Shown piece by piece: positions 46,094-58,250 of a stretch of DNA of 64,000 nt. Where the stretch lies: assembly GCA_963693315.1 (NCBI GenBank), contig OY856188.1, positions 190,437,811-190,501,810 on the forward strand, in the 5' to 3' direction. The first letter of the stretch is position 1. Each line of letters starts with the position of its first letter. The stretch comes from Diogma glabrata (Eukaryota > Arthropoda > Insecta > Diptera > Cylindrotomidae). The notes below the pieces were generated by a model. It was not told the origin of the DNA. It was given only the letters and a program-made list of their open reading frames with translations, and searched no databases. A program made the position numbers and the translations under genes.

Positions 46094-46112
46094 GGTCCCT
46101 GTTTCGGCGTCA
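46094..46112 (-). other. Primer-binding site of gypsy A unit 1
   Basis: Two bases inside the 5' LTR (minus strand) reads TGACGCCGAAACAGGGACC. It resembles the Lys-tRNA type of primer site (TGGCGCC...GAACAGGGAC) but has A in place of the second G. The same site is at 54796-54814 for unit 2. Confidence 0.6.
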
Positions 46113-46114
46113 CG

Positions 46115-47466
46115 TATTATAATTGGACCTTTGTTACTACTATATAAATTAATAAAATCTGCCCGGGATGCAATTTCCCCTTAACGAATCTTAAATTTGG
46201 GAATCTCATACGTTTTTTCTAAATTTATCCTAACGAAAAAAGAATAATTAAATAAAAATTAATATATCTATAATCTAAAAATACCTTAAATTACAACTGT
46301 TGATTGGTGATTCACTTCCAGCGTTGTTTTTAATTTTCAAAGTTTAATTTTCAAAAACTCAGCAGCATGAAATAGATCCTTTCGAGCGAGGTTTCTGGCA
46401 CATAAAACTATTATTCGTATTTTTTGTGCCCCGTTGCGGCGTGAATATTCTAATTTGTTTGTAATTCAAATAAAAATTATAAGTTGCTTTACGAACCAAC
46501 ATTTATTATACTATTTAATTAATAATAATTAATTATTTTCTTTACTAATGATCTTATAAATAAAGACGAATTATTTAAAAATTTCTGATTTATATAAATT
46601 TATAACATGGAGTATGAAAAATTGGATGAAATTTGTAGCTAAAATCCACTGCGTATGAAACTTAATTTGATACGTTTAAAATAGATACAGTAACTTTAAA
46701 TACATTTTGATATTACATTGTATATCTTGAAATTAACTCTTTCATTTTTTTTTTAATTAAAACTCTATTGATATCAATATCGCACAATTATGATACACCG
46801 CATAATGTTAACAATTAAAAAAACTATATCAAAAAAAACTGTATTGTTTTTTCCTTTAATCCAAATCAGAATGAATGAAAAATCGAACCAAATGTGATTT
46901 CTTCTAAAATCAACTCTAATAATATTTGGTTGAAACACAAATATGGAATGAATTTTTTTGGTTATATTTTTTGCACAACACACAAAACAATTAAATTATT
47001 TTTAAATTTTTTTCTAATGGGACGGAGACATTTAAAATGAATTGAAACTAATTGCACTAATTGAAAAATTGAATTTAATTAAAATTTGAACTACTTAATT
47101 TTACACTATTTTACACTTAATTTTAAGGAAAAAAGCATGAATGCAAAATTTCAATCCTTTATTTTTGACATTCATGAGAAAAGTGATCTTTTGATTTTCA
47201 TTTTCCAATCAAAAAAAAATCAAAACGTGTAAATCCAAAGATTCAACAAAAATTAGCAACGACATCTGTTTGTTAGAATTGGAAATAAAATTGAGTACGT
47301 TCGTTTGTTTTTTATAGTATATTCGAAATTTAACTAAGTATTAGAAAATTTTAAAATTATTATTAATGTAAAAATGAACGGAAACTAATGAAATACATTT
47401 TTATTGAATTGAAAACGAAGATGAATTTGGTTTTATTATTGTTTTGCAAATATTGCGAATGTTACA
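46115..47466 (-). repeat. LTR-2 of gypsy A (shared middle LTR, recombinant)
   Basis: 1352 bp. Its left part (46115-46588) carries the variants of LTR-3: no 11-bp insert, GAATCTTA, CCCCGTTGCGG, ATTCTAATTT, AAATAAAGACG and TTTCTGATTT. Its right part (46721-47466) carries those of LTR-1: no 27-bp insert, ten T in the T-run, GCGAATG. The switch lies between 46589 and 46720. Confidence 0.92.
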
Positions 47467-47790
47467 CCATGAATTCAAGGTAAAAACCAAGATTTTTACT
47501 CTTGAAATCACAAAAACGTCGCCATCCCCTCCATGACAGAAAACCACCGAACTACTTCCACCTATTAAACGGTATCTGGGATCGAGATACCCATAGTCAC
47601 TGGCGTCAAGACCGATGACCGGTTCCAACACTCATGAAGTCCTTAAGAACCTCACTGAGTATTGAGACCGACCATCCATCCGAACGTCGGCACCATGGAC
47701 ACCCCGATACAACCAGTAAGTATGACCTGAAGATGTGAACCCCAGAGACGACAATCAGCCAGAGGAACAACCCTACCTAACGAAAAGACA

Positions 47791-49398
47791 TCATTCCCTG
47801 ATGTCTTTCGCGTGATGTACTCCAAGATTCTTACCGCTCATATCTGTGCACTCATAGAGTACATTTCCAATCTTAGTCTTAATCATTGCAGGTAAGAACT
47901 TTGGAGCCAATTTTGCCGAGAATTTTTTTGTAGCGTCACTCAAATGATGTTGCCGTACAAACACACGTTGTTGTGGTTGAAAAGTCCGTAGTTTAGTTCG
48001 CAGGTTATACTGATGTTGCGACTTTTTGAAGGCTGCTTTTAAGTTTTCCTGAACCCGGTTCCTAAGCAGAGTCAAATGATCAGAGCGTTTTAATTCCTCA
48101 CCAGCATCTTCACCAAGCTGGTGTAGTGATCTCAACAATTGGTAAGTATTTCCATCCGAGACTGGATGTTGACCGAATAATAAATAGTACGGTGAGTACT
48201 TGGTAGCAGAATGTACTGCCGCCCGCAGTGCATATGCGATTTCACCAATTTGTGAGTCCCACTTGGTATGTTGACCTTTTATGAACGCTCGAATTGCTGC
48301 AAGAACTGACCTATTGACCCGCTCTGACGCGTTGCTTTGAGGACTATAGACACCGGTCCTAATGTGTTTAATGCCGAAATCTGACAAAAGACTTTGAAAG
48401 TTCCTACTAGTGAACTGTTTGCCATTGTCACTGTGTAGAAACTCTGGTACCCCATATGTAAGAAACACTTCATTCCTTAGAAAAGCATTCACCTTCGGTG
48501 AAGTTGCGTTTCTAAGTGGTTTCAGTAGTACAAACTTCGTAGCATGATCCAGAACTATCAATAACACCGTATTCCCAAGTGTAGAACGAGGATACGGTCC
48601 CAAAAAATCTATATAGACTCTCTGCCATGGACGTGCTGTTTCGAATTGATATTGCATCGGAGGACGCAATATCTGATTCGTGGCTTTTGTTTGTTTACAT
48701 GTGTCGCAGGACACAACATAGTTGTGTACCTGTGACGCCATGCCCGGCCAATAATAAAGACGTCGAAGTAATTCTAAAGTCTTTTTAACACCCCTTTGAG
48801 CAGCAGTACTATCATCATGATGTTTCTGAATCATGTTTGAAGTCATCGGTTTTGGTACCCAGAGTTTCCACACAGGAACATCGTTGGGTATTGCATCAGG
48901 TCTTGGCTCAATACGTATGTATAGCTTATCATCCACGACTTTAACTGATGGAAAGTCCTTTGGTGATGATTGAACTTTAGCTATCATATCCGTATATTCC
49001 TTGTGCCGATAACCTTCATTGTCGAGTTTAATGTCGTTAATGTGATGTGTTAATGCTTCCGTCAATTCCTCGTGTGTATCGTCATAAAGACGAGATAGAG
49101 CATCAGGGACTATATTTTGGGTACCTTTTTGGTGGACAATGGTAAAATCCATATGTTGGAGTTTTAGGCTCCACCTAGCCAGACGGCCACTCAAGTCTTT
49201 CTGTGACATTAGCCACTTCAGACTTGAGTGATCAGTCACAATTGTGAATCGGTGACCCTCAACATAGCCCCTGAATTTCTTCACACTCAGAATTGCCGCA
49301 AGACATTCAAGCTCAGAAACTGAGTAATTCCTCTGAGCTTTGTTCAGTTTTTTCGACATGACACTCTTGTCCGTCCTCGTCGATCTGATACAGTACAC
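47791..49398 (-). pseudogene. Gypsy A unit 2: RNase H and integrase
   Basis: Same sequence and features as the unit 1 frame at 39088-40695, including the frame break relative to RT (overlap 49313-49398). Catalytic motifs VYIDFLG, HSDNGKQF and SNASERV are intact. Confidence 0.9.
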
Positions 49399-51100
49399 TA
49401 CCTATCCCTGTCAGACTCGCATCGCATCTAATAAAGAACTCTTTATTATAATCAGGGTTAATTAATGCCGGTGCTGTAGTCAGCAATCGTTTTAAATTTT
49501 CGAAAGCAGCTTGCGCTTCTAATGTCCATTTCAGTTTCCCCGAACTCTTCTTCAATAAATCTGTAATTGGTGATACCACGCTTGCATAATTTGGTATGAA
49601 ACGTTGGTACCAACCAGCCATTCCCAATAGTCTACGTATTTGTTTTACTGTAGATGGAGCTGGATACTCTGCTACAGCTCTTACCTTGTCAGGGTCTGTT
49701 CGAAGACCATCTTCACCAACCAAAAATCCTAAGTATTTCACCTCTCTCAGAACAAATTTACTTTTCTTGAGGTTTATTGTTAACCCAGCAGCTCTTAACA
49801 ATGAAGAGACTTTGGACAGCAATTCTATATGTTCCTGGAACGTGGAAGAGACTACCAATAGATCATCTAAATAAACAAAGACATTTTCGTGATATTGATG
49901 TGGTATCACTTTGTGCATTAGCCGACACATTGTCTGGGGAGCATTGCACAATCCAAAGGGCATAACCCGGAATTGATACAATGGACGACCAGGCACTGTG
50001 AAGGCTGTCTTGTCTCCAGATGCTTCTGCCAGAGGAATCTGCCAGAAAGCATCTTTGAGATCAATACTTGAAATGTACTTTGTGCTATTTAGACGACCTA
50101 GTAAGCCGTCAATCAAGGGAAGTGGGTAAGCGTCCTTTTTCGTCAGTGAATTGACACGACGGTTATCAATACATAATCTGTTTTTACCAGATTCTTTTTG
50201 TACCAAAACCACTGGCGAGCACCAAGAACTGTTAGACTCTTCGATCACGCCCATTTGAAGCATTCGGTCGAGTTCGGCATAGACCTTTAGTTGAACAGCC
50301 GGCGATGTGGGATAATGCCTCTGTTTAACAGGTGCATTATCACCAACATCGATGACATGTTCAACCAAAGAAGTCTTTCCGAGTCCAGACACTTCAAAAG
50401 ACGGGAAAGAATCCTTGATCATATCCAGTTCTCGTTGCTGGTCAGTGGTAAGGTTATGTGTATTTAAAGTTATTGGCTCTGTACGAGTCAGTTCACTAAC
50501 AAAGGAAGGAACAATACCGAATTTCTCCCAGAAATCTATGCCCAGGTAGAGCTCTTCTCGTAATCCAGGGACTATATGAAACCGCATTGGTTTAGTGGAG
50601 CCATTCACCGTTATTGGAATTTCAATGTAACCTAAAATTTTTGTTGCAGTACCATCCGCCGTGCGAATACACGAAGTGTACTTACGGTAGGTTGTACCTG
50701 ATGATTCCAATAATTCCAAGGAATTTCTTCCTAGTATAGTGATTGACGCTCCACTATCCAATAATCCTGAAATATTTTTGTTCAAAATCTTAATTGTTAG
50801 TCGCGGCCGAGGATCGTTTGTTTCTGAAAGGATAGATGAAATACAAGCTTTACGAAATAATTTCCTCATCCTCCAATATCTGATGTTACGTTCAAGACGT
50901 CTAAAATACGTTCGATGTAATGATGGGAAATTAAATGTATTCGATGATTTTATTCGGGTTTCCTGAGTGGTGATCGATCGTCCTGCGTTGCTACATCTCT
51001 CGTCGTTTTCTTCGGGCTCATTGGATGTTGAACCGAGGGTACCATCCCCGAAGCATGTACTCTCGGACGGTAGTTTAACGACGGGTGACAATATGAACAA
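49313..51100 (-). pseudogene. Gypsy A unit 2: protease and reverse transcriptase
   Basis: Protein-identical to unit 1 (40610-42397); one silent-type difference is visible near 50108 (GTAAGCCGTC versus GTAAGCCATC at 41405). Carries DSGAS, YLDDLLV and the same terminal frame break. Confidence 0.9.
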
Positions 51101-51156
51101 TTTGCATATATAACGTCCGGCTTGTTACATTTCCAGCAATACAATTTAATCCGATT

Positions 51157-52254
51157 TTAAGAGCAATCAGGAGCTCGATGACCGTTTACTCCACATCTGA
51201 AGCACACTATTGGTTGTCTGGATATTGATGGACCAGGTTGACTGTTGTCAGATGTTATGCTAGGTCGCTGCAATATCCGTCTCTGTGTTGAATCCACCGC
51301 ATCAATATATCCATGTTGTTCTGGTTCAGCGTCCACCTCATAATCATCCATTTGTTGTACCTCGCTAATTCTTAAATTTGATGTTCTGGTTGGAAATGGT
51401 GTGGACCACAAACGTTCAAACTTCTGACATAAAGTCCGAAGTTCATCAATAGAATGTATTGTTGCAGCCAGAGTAGCGTTTTTGAGCTCCACACTCAGTC
51501 CCTCCCGAGCAATCTCTAGCATTTCACGGTCAGCAAATGGACGTGCTAAGCGACGGTTTAACGAACCAATCTCCACTAGATACTCGTATACGCTCTCCTT
51601 TGACTTTTGTTTGCGGTTCAGAAGAACGCGCAAGATCGCCTTATCTTCAGTGAGCGTACCGAAGGTTTGTAGGAGTCCCTCCCTTAGCACTGGATAGGTC
51701 ACCACCTCATATTCATGAGTTAAGTTCAAATAGTATCTGTCGGCAGCCCCCTTGAGATACCGTGGAACGATAGACCTAAGGTCGTCCCAATTCACACTGT
51801 CCCTCCTGGCAGCCGCCTCCACTCTGTGAACAAACTCATGAACATCAGGAGAGTGACCATCTCCTGTGAAGGTTGGAACCCAATTTGAGTCATAACGACT
51901 CAAATTGTTCCAATGAACCCCTCGGTACTCCACTGGTGCTAACGCTGGAGCCGCGTCACGCCATACCTGAGGAAGTTGGTTGTATGGTGGTGGTGCTGTA
52001 AGTGGAGCTTGTGGATATAATGGTGGTGGTTGTACCTGTGGTACTGATGGATAATTTAATGATAATTGCGGTTGTACTAATGCTGGACTATTGTGTATGT
52101 GTTCAGCTTGGAGTGATGGACCCAATTGTGGTATTGCAAAGTCCTCTGCCCAATTGTTCCCCCTGAAGTTCACACCCCGAACCAGACATTCGATCTGTAG
52201 TTCGGTGGGTTCCAAACCATAGAACGGATGGTCAACGTCTAGTTGGTTTGACAT
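51157..52254 (-). CDS. Gypsy A unit 2: gag
   Basis: Identical to unit 1 gag, including the TAA between the first and second Cys-rich motifs (51157-51159). The same start is preferred (Met-Ser-Asn-Gln at 52254). The readthrough frame continues to 50950. Confidence 0.85.
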   Translation of the reverse strand: MSNQLDVDHPFYGLEPTELQIECLVRGVNFRGNNWAEDFAIPQLGPSLQAEHIHNSPALVQPQLSLNYPSVPQVQPPPLYPQAPLTAPPPYNQLPQVWRDAAPALAPVEYRGVHWNNLSRYDSNWVPTFTGDGHSPDVHEFVHRVEAAARRDSVNWDDLRSIVPRYLKGAADRYYLNLTHEYEVVTYPVLREGLLQTFGTLTEDKAILRVLLNRKQKSKESVYEYLVEIGSLNRRLARPFADREMLEIAREGLSVELKNATLAATIHSIDELRTLCQKFERLWSTPFPTRTSNLRISEVQQMDDYEVDAEPEQHGYIDAVDSTQRRILQRPSITSDNSQPGPSISRQPIVCFRCGVNGHRAPDCS

Positions 52255-53877
52255 TTTGATGGTAAAACCCGAAAAATTATCAACTCGCAGACGACAACAA
52301 TGTAAACCAATTCCCAACAACAAAAAAAAATAGTTAGTACGCTGTAAATGTAAAAATGATGAAAAATGCAAAAACGGAAAAAAAACAACGAACGCTCAAT
52401 TCGAAAACGCAAAAAATTGTAAAAACCAAATTCCGTAAAAGAACAAAACGACCACCGTCGTAAATAATCTTTGCTTTACCTTTCACAAAAATTCCTAAAA
52501 TATTATATATAAAAATATAATTTATTTATTTAATTTCAGATATGCTGAAATTTCAGAATTAATTATATACCTAAAATTATTTATTGACGATAGCACCCCT
52601 AAAAATATTTATTTATTTTTTTAAAAAAAATTGAAGAATAAAAAATATTCAAAAGAATGTTTATTTATCGGATGCACAGTCTTAACTTTGATTTATTTAT
52701 TTTTTTTAAAAAACAAAGAATATTTATTTATATCTTGACGTAAAGCTTAATTAAGAAAATTTATTTTATTTAGCTACCTAAAATTATTTAATTCTAAAAA
52801 AAAATTATTTTATTTAATAAAAATTATTTATTTAATTTTTGAAAAATTTGTTTGATTTATTTTATTTTTATTTAATAAGATAAGAGATTCCCAAAATCAA
52901 GATTCGTCTGAAGACAATTTAAAAAGTAAGTATGGCTACAATATCCATATTGTTTAAATTTAAAATATCGCGTTCGCGAGCCCACTCCAACAATGCATGT
53001 GAGAACTGACTAGAAAAGCCCCTAACGACCAGATTCTACAGATCAGTTTCTCCCCAACCTAATAAAACAATCACAACTGTCACGATTAGACCCTAGGTCC
53101 ACTTCTACTGACCCAGTTGTGCTTGTTTACCCTAAAAATAAATTACAACTAAACCTAATGCGAAAGTTGAAGAACGCTCCCGAGCACCAGACTTCAAATC
53201 CTAAACTCTATGAAAAACTGATCTATTGAAAAGCTAAATGGAAAAGTGGAAAAGTTTTTGAATTTGTATGAGGTGAAGCCTCTGATCCTGAAAGCAAAGT
53301 ACAATTGGTTCTTCTCTTCATTACACCGAAGAAGCCTCTGAGCAAAGAATGGTACTACTGGTTTGCACCTAAGTACAAACACAGCAACACCACTCCTCGT
53401 CCCTGAGAACTCCCTCGCTGAATGAAGAGAAGAAACCAATGTTCTTCGATCGCATAACCCCGATGGCCATAGGCGATCTAAGAACGACATCAATGTTAAA
53501 GAGTGAAGCTCTATGGATGGCTTTTTAGGCCTACCGCTGGGAAAGAGATTTATTAAACCTAGTACACGAAAAAAAATTCCAAAAACTATTTATAAAAAAA
53601 AATATGCACAATGAAAATATGTACAATATTATTCCAAAAAATATATGTACAATGAAAATATGTACAATATTATTCCAAAAAATATATGTACAATGAAAAT
53701 ATGTACAATAAAAATAAATTGGAACTATATACAAAAAAAATTATTTACAAAAATATTTACAAATATGTACAATATGTACAAAAACAAATTCGAATGACAG
53801 CACAAAAAAAACAATCTCCAAAAAAAAATTGCTGTCCCAAAACGTTTTTTTTTTCAAACAAGCAAAAATAATTAATT
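52255..53877 (-). other. Gypsy A unit 2: leader between upstream ORF and gag
   Basis: Same as the unit 1 leader with a few single-base changes in A or T runs (for example near 52568, 52621 and 53750). The 41-bp tandem repeat is at about 53602-53715. Confidence 0.5.
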
Positions 53878-54504
53878 TTAATTAATTATACAATGAGGAA
53901 CAGGGGCCTCCTGTGGACCAGACCACTCCTCTACCTGTCGCATGGTCGGTGAGATGGGAACCACCTCAACCAGCTCCTCTATTTGAGTACTCTTGGTCGA
54001 GGAAGCTCCCAGCTCCACGACCAAGCGACTCTCCTTCTCCTTCTTCCTCCTCTCCTTCCTCTTCAAGTGAGAGCTCCTATTTCTTTTTACCCGTCTCCTC
54101 TCACGCCAGCCCACATTCACTTCCTCATTCCCCTCCTCATACACTACATCCAACTCCTCATTCACTCCATTCAACTCCTCATTCACTCCATTCAACTCCT
54201 CATTCACTATCTCAGCCACCAGCACATCCAAAAACTCATCATATTGTTCCTCGCAAATGTCATCCATAATTTCCAAATAAATTTTATCTTTCACCTCATA
54301 CATAATCACATTTATCACCCATTCCACCACATCCATTGCCTCATCCATTTTCTCCTTCCATGCCACATGCTCTCTCTCTTCCACCTCATCCATCCAAGGC
54401 TCAAACCCCCCTGGCCGACTCCTACTTATCCCCCCCTGAAACCTCGTGTACATATTTTCTATCAATTCCAAAAAATTACAAAAACTATTTCTAAAATTCC
54501 ACAC
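53878..54504 (-). CDS. Gypsy A unit 2: extra ORF upstream of gag
   Basis: Identical to the 208-codon frame of unit 1 (45176-45802). Function unknown. Confidence 0.55.
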   Translation of the reverse strand: MWNFRNSFCNFLELIENMYTRFQGGISRSRPGGFEPWMDEVEEREHVAWKEKMDEAMDVVEWVINVIMYEVKDKIYLEIMDDICEEQYDEFLDVLVAEIVNEELNGVNEELNGVNEELDVVYEEGNEEVNVGWRERRRVKRNRSSHLKRKERRKKEKESRLVVELGASSTKSTQIEELVEVVPISPTMRQVEEWSGPQEAPVPHCIIN

Positions 54505-54816
54505 TCTTACAAAAAAACGAATTAAATGGTAGAAGTATTATTCAATCCTTATCCAAGAAACTCCACGTATATTAAATACGTATATACAAAAAAACCACAA
54601 CCTAAACAGGTTCTATCCAAAAAAGAAAAATAACATTCGAATTGGAAACTGGTATGATGACCAACGCCCAAACCAGATTATCAAAATTATATAAATTATA
54701 CACACATATATAATGAAACGACTAAATCATATATATGTAAAAAAAAACCAAAACTGGTTGACAACGCCCAGTTTAAATTGAACTAAAATCACTAGGGTCC
54801 CTGTTTCGGCGTCACG

Positions 54817-56195
54817 TATTATAATTGGACCTTTGTTACTACTATATAAATTAATAAAATCTGCCCGGGATGCAATTTCCCCTTAACGAATCTTAAATTT
54901 GGGAATCTCATACGTTTTTTCTAAATTTATCCTAACGAAAAAAGAATAATTAAATAAAAATTAATATATCTATAATCTAAAAATACCTTAAATTACAACT
55001 GTTGATTGGTGATTCACTTCCAGCGTTGTTTTTAATTTTCAAAGTTTAATTTTCAAAAACTCAGCAGCATGAAATAGATCCTTTCGAGCGAGGTTTCTGG
55101 CACATAAAACTATTATTCGTATTTTTTGTGCCCCGTTGCGGCGTGAATATTCTAATTTGTTTGTAATTCAAATAAAAATTATAAGTTGCTTTACGAACCA
55201 ACATTTATTATACTATTTAATTAATAATAATTAATTATTTTCTTTACTAATGATCTTATAAATAAAGACGAATTATTTAAAAATTTCTGATTTATATAAA
55301 TTTATAACATGGAGTATGAAAAATTGGATGAAATTTGTAGCTAAAATCCACTGCGTATGAAACTTAATTTGATACGTTTAAAATAGATACAGTAACTTTA
55401 AATACATTTTGATATTACATTGATTGATATCTTACGAGGTATTTTATGTATATCTTGAAATTAACTCTTTCATTTTTTTTTTTAATTAAAACTCTATTGA
55501 TATCAATATCGCACAATTATGATACACCGCATAATGTTAACAATTAAAAAAACTATATCAAAAAAAACTGTATTGTTTTTTCCTTTAATCCAAATCAGAA
55601 TGAATGAAAAATCGAACCAAATGTGATTTCTTCTAAAATCAACTCTAATAATATTTGGTTGAAACACAAATATGGAATGAATTTTTTTGGTTATATTTTT
55701 TGCACAACACACAAAACAATTAAATTATTTTTAAATTTTTTTCTAATGGGACGGAGACATTTAAAATGAATTGAAACTAATTGCACTAATTGAAAAATTG
55801 AATTTAATTAAAATTTGAACTACTTAATTTTACACTATTTTACACTTAATTTTAAGGAAAAAAGCATGAATGCAAAATTTCAATCCTTTATTTTTGACAT
55901 TCATGAGAAAAGTGATCTTTTGATTTTCATTTTCCAATCAAAAAAAAATCAAAACGTGTAAATCCAAAGATTCAACAAAAATTAGCAACGACATCTGTTT
56001 GTTAGAATTGGAAATAAAATTGAGTACGTTCGTTTGTTTTTTATAGTATATTCGAAATTTAACTAAGTATTAGAAAATTTTAAAATTATTATTAATGTAA
56101 AAATGAACGGAAACTAATGAAATACATTTTTATTGAATTGAAAACGAAGATGAATTTGGTTTTATTATTGTTTTGCAAATATTGCGAACGTTACA
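54817..56195 (-). repeat. LTR-3 of gypsy A (5' LTR of the array)
   Basis: 1379 bp. It has a unique 26-27-bp insert at about 55421-55447 (TTGATATCTTACGAGG followed by TATTTTATG), one extra T in the nearby T-run and GCGAACG at its end. The right edge is followed by the ATAT duplication (56196-56199) and gypsy B pol. Confidence 0.9.
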
Positions 56196-56199
56196 ATAT

Positions 56200-57295
56200 T
56201 CCCAGAGCTGGAGCTTCTTTTATTGTTTCCTTTAATTTTCTTAATATTTCCGAATGAGTTTTTTCCCATTTAAAAACCCTGTCCTTTTTAAGTAACTCTC
56301 TTAGACCTGTGGACAATTCGGAAATATTTGGGATAAATGCTCGCATATAATTAAGTATACCTAAAATACTTTGTAACTCTTTAACATTCGTAGGGTCTTG
56401 AATTGTATCAATAGCTGAAACTCGTTTTGGGTCTGGTAAAATACCATTTTTGGAAAAAATATTGCCTAAATAATTTACTTCTCTTACTTTATATTGAAAT
56501 TTGTTTTTATTAAATTTAATATTTAACTTTTTAGCCCTTTCAATTACTTTTTCCAAAACTTTGTCATGTTCTAGTTCTGATTTAGCAGCAATTAAAAAAT
56601 CATCAAGGTAGATTACTACTCCTTCAATGTCACTAAAATTTTCCGAATTAATTTTTTGAAAATACTGAGGAGCCATCGAAAGTCCAAACGGTAATCTATT
56701 AAATCTATAAACTCCAAACATTGTACTAAACCAACAGAGGTCACTAGATTCCTGATCGAGGGGAACATGGAAAAATCCGTCCTTCATGTCCAAAACAATA
56801 AAATAATCCATTCCTGATAATTTAGCTGAAAGTTCCTCTAGTGTTGGAATTTGAAAATATTCAGGAATGATAACATCATTTAAATCCTTGGGATCTAAAC
56901 AAATTCTTAACTCCTTGCTAGGTTTTTCAACTATCTATTGTAGTCTACCAAATTATACCGACCTCTTCCAATTGATCCAAAGTCTGCTTAAATTTATCTT
57001 GCAACATTATTGGAATTGGTCTTGCTGCTTTACGTACCGGAACAGCCTCGGGTTTTATTTGTATGTGACATTTGTTTGCTAAACATCCCATTCCTTGAAA
57101 CAATTCTTTGTTACTATTTACTAAATCGGTTTTAGAAGTAATTAAATCTATTGAGCATTTTGAACACGTAGAATGTTTTTTAACAATGCCTAAAAGTTTA
57201 CAAGTATCTAAACCTAAAAGTGTCCTTGTCCCTTCATTTCTTACTACAATTACCTCTTGCATATAACTATTATTTTTAAATTCTAATAATACCAT
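56200..57295 (-). pseudogene. Gypsy element B: reverse transcriptase
   Basis: The minus strand from 57295 carries the linker after protease (LLGLDTCKLLG, then KAARPIPIMLQDKFK and LEEVGII). A lesion near 56935 shifts the frame. The RT continues with ELRICLDPKDLN, IVLDMKDGFFHVPL, LPFGLSMAPQYFQ and the catalytic VVIYLDDFLIAA, then NYLGNIFSKNGI and LQSILGILNYMRAFIP. It is cut at APALGI by the insertion of gypsy A. The matching RNase H starts at 37396, and the reading phase is kept if the inserted array and one ATAT are ignored. Confidence 0.88.
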
Positions 57296-57762
57296 GGAAT
57301 AACTTCGGACCCCCTGAATGATTCTAAAATTACATCTGTTTTACTTAATTCCAGATTTCCTCCTAATTTTTTAAACAATCCCACTGGCAAAATATTTAAA
57401 CTAGAACCAGTATCGATTTTAAATTCCATTTTCTTATCTTCAATACCTATAACTTCGATCCATTCTTTTTTTGAATATTTATTATTTATTGATCCAATCA
57501 TGAACTTATTTTGACCTTGATCCACATTATTATCAAGAGAATGAACATTTCTTACATAACACGCCCTTGCAAAATGCCCTGGTTTTTGACACTTGTAACA
57601 AATTGCATTAAAAGCTGGACATCGCTGAAAGCCATGTTTATCATTACATTTTTTGCAAAAATATTCATTCTCTTGTTTAACTTGATTAAAAGCATGCATT
57701 TTACTATTTTTCACATTAGAATTATAATTAAAACTAGTTTTAAAATTATTTTTGTTACTCAT
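57283..57762 (-). pseudogene. Gypsy element B: nucleocapsid zinc knuckles and protease
   Basis: 159 codons. Two Cys-rich knuckles are joined back to back: CKKCNDKHGFQRC and CYKCQKPGHFARAC, the arrangement typical of one large animal gypsy group. Then comes an aspartic protease start with FKIDTGSSLNILP and VILESFRGSEV. It overlaps the next frame (57295) by 13 bases in another phase. Confidence 0.85.
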
Positions 57763-58250
57763 CTTCGATCTAAAGCTTCAATAGCATGATTGAACGTTGA
57801 TTGAATATCAGCAGACTGTTTCTTAGTAATTTCCGCCGTTCTGCAGATTTCAATAGCTTTGTCACACTGAATGTCCCCCGCTTCTACCAATTTATTTTGA
57901 ATTGAAACATTTCGAATTCCTAACACGACCTTATCTCTTAACATAGAATCCTCATCCTTAAATTCACATGATTTGATCAATTGGTGAATATCACATAAAA
58001 AATTATCAAACGGCTACTGGTCTAACTGTTGCCTTCTATAGAATACGCACCGCTCGTACACTATATTTTTGTTTGGATTGCAATACTCGATAATTTTTTC
58101 AACAACCTTCTTGTAATTTCTTTATCATTATCAAGAAATTTAATATTATTGAATATTTTTATAATTTCTTCTCCACCAATGTGAAGTAACATCGCAACTT
58201 TAATGACATCAGATTTTTTGTCGGTTTCGGTAGCAATCATAAAAATATTC
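57759..58250 (-). pseudogene. Gypsy element B: truncated gag capsid region
   Basis: From about 58240 the minus strand reads DVIKVAMLLHIGGEE and then, with frameshifts, EYCNPNKNIVYERCVFYRRQQ. It continues with IHQLIKSCEF and LRDKVVLGIRNVSIQNKL (57980-57759). This is the classic C-terminal capsid pattern of gypsy gag. The N-terminal gag and the 5' LTR are not found beyond 58250, so B is 5'-truncated. Confidence 0.8.

Larger units (their letters stand above)
37397..56199 (-). mobile_element. Gypsy A tandem array: LTR-internal-LTR-internal-LTR
   Basis: Two internal regions (38764-46114 and 47467-54816, 7351 and 7350 bp) are almost identical, with a repeat period of 8.7 kb. They alternate with three LTRs (37401-38763, 46115-47466, 54817-56195). 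The whole array is flanked by one 4-bp duplication, ATAT, and interrupts pol of gypsy B. Each unit carries, on the minus strand, an upstream 208-codon frame, gag, protease-RT and RNase H-integrase. The middle LTR is a mosaic of the outer two (see findings). All units share the same two coding lesions. Confidence 0.92.

Noticed and set aside
37397..56199. Tandem gypsy array as a pure assembly duplication
   Set aside because: The three LTRs carry distinct indels and the middle one is an ordered mosaic. Duplicate assembly of one locus would not be expected to give this pattern, though haplotype mis-joining cannot be fully excluded without reads.
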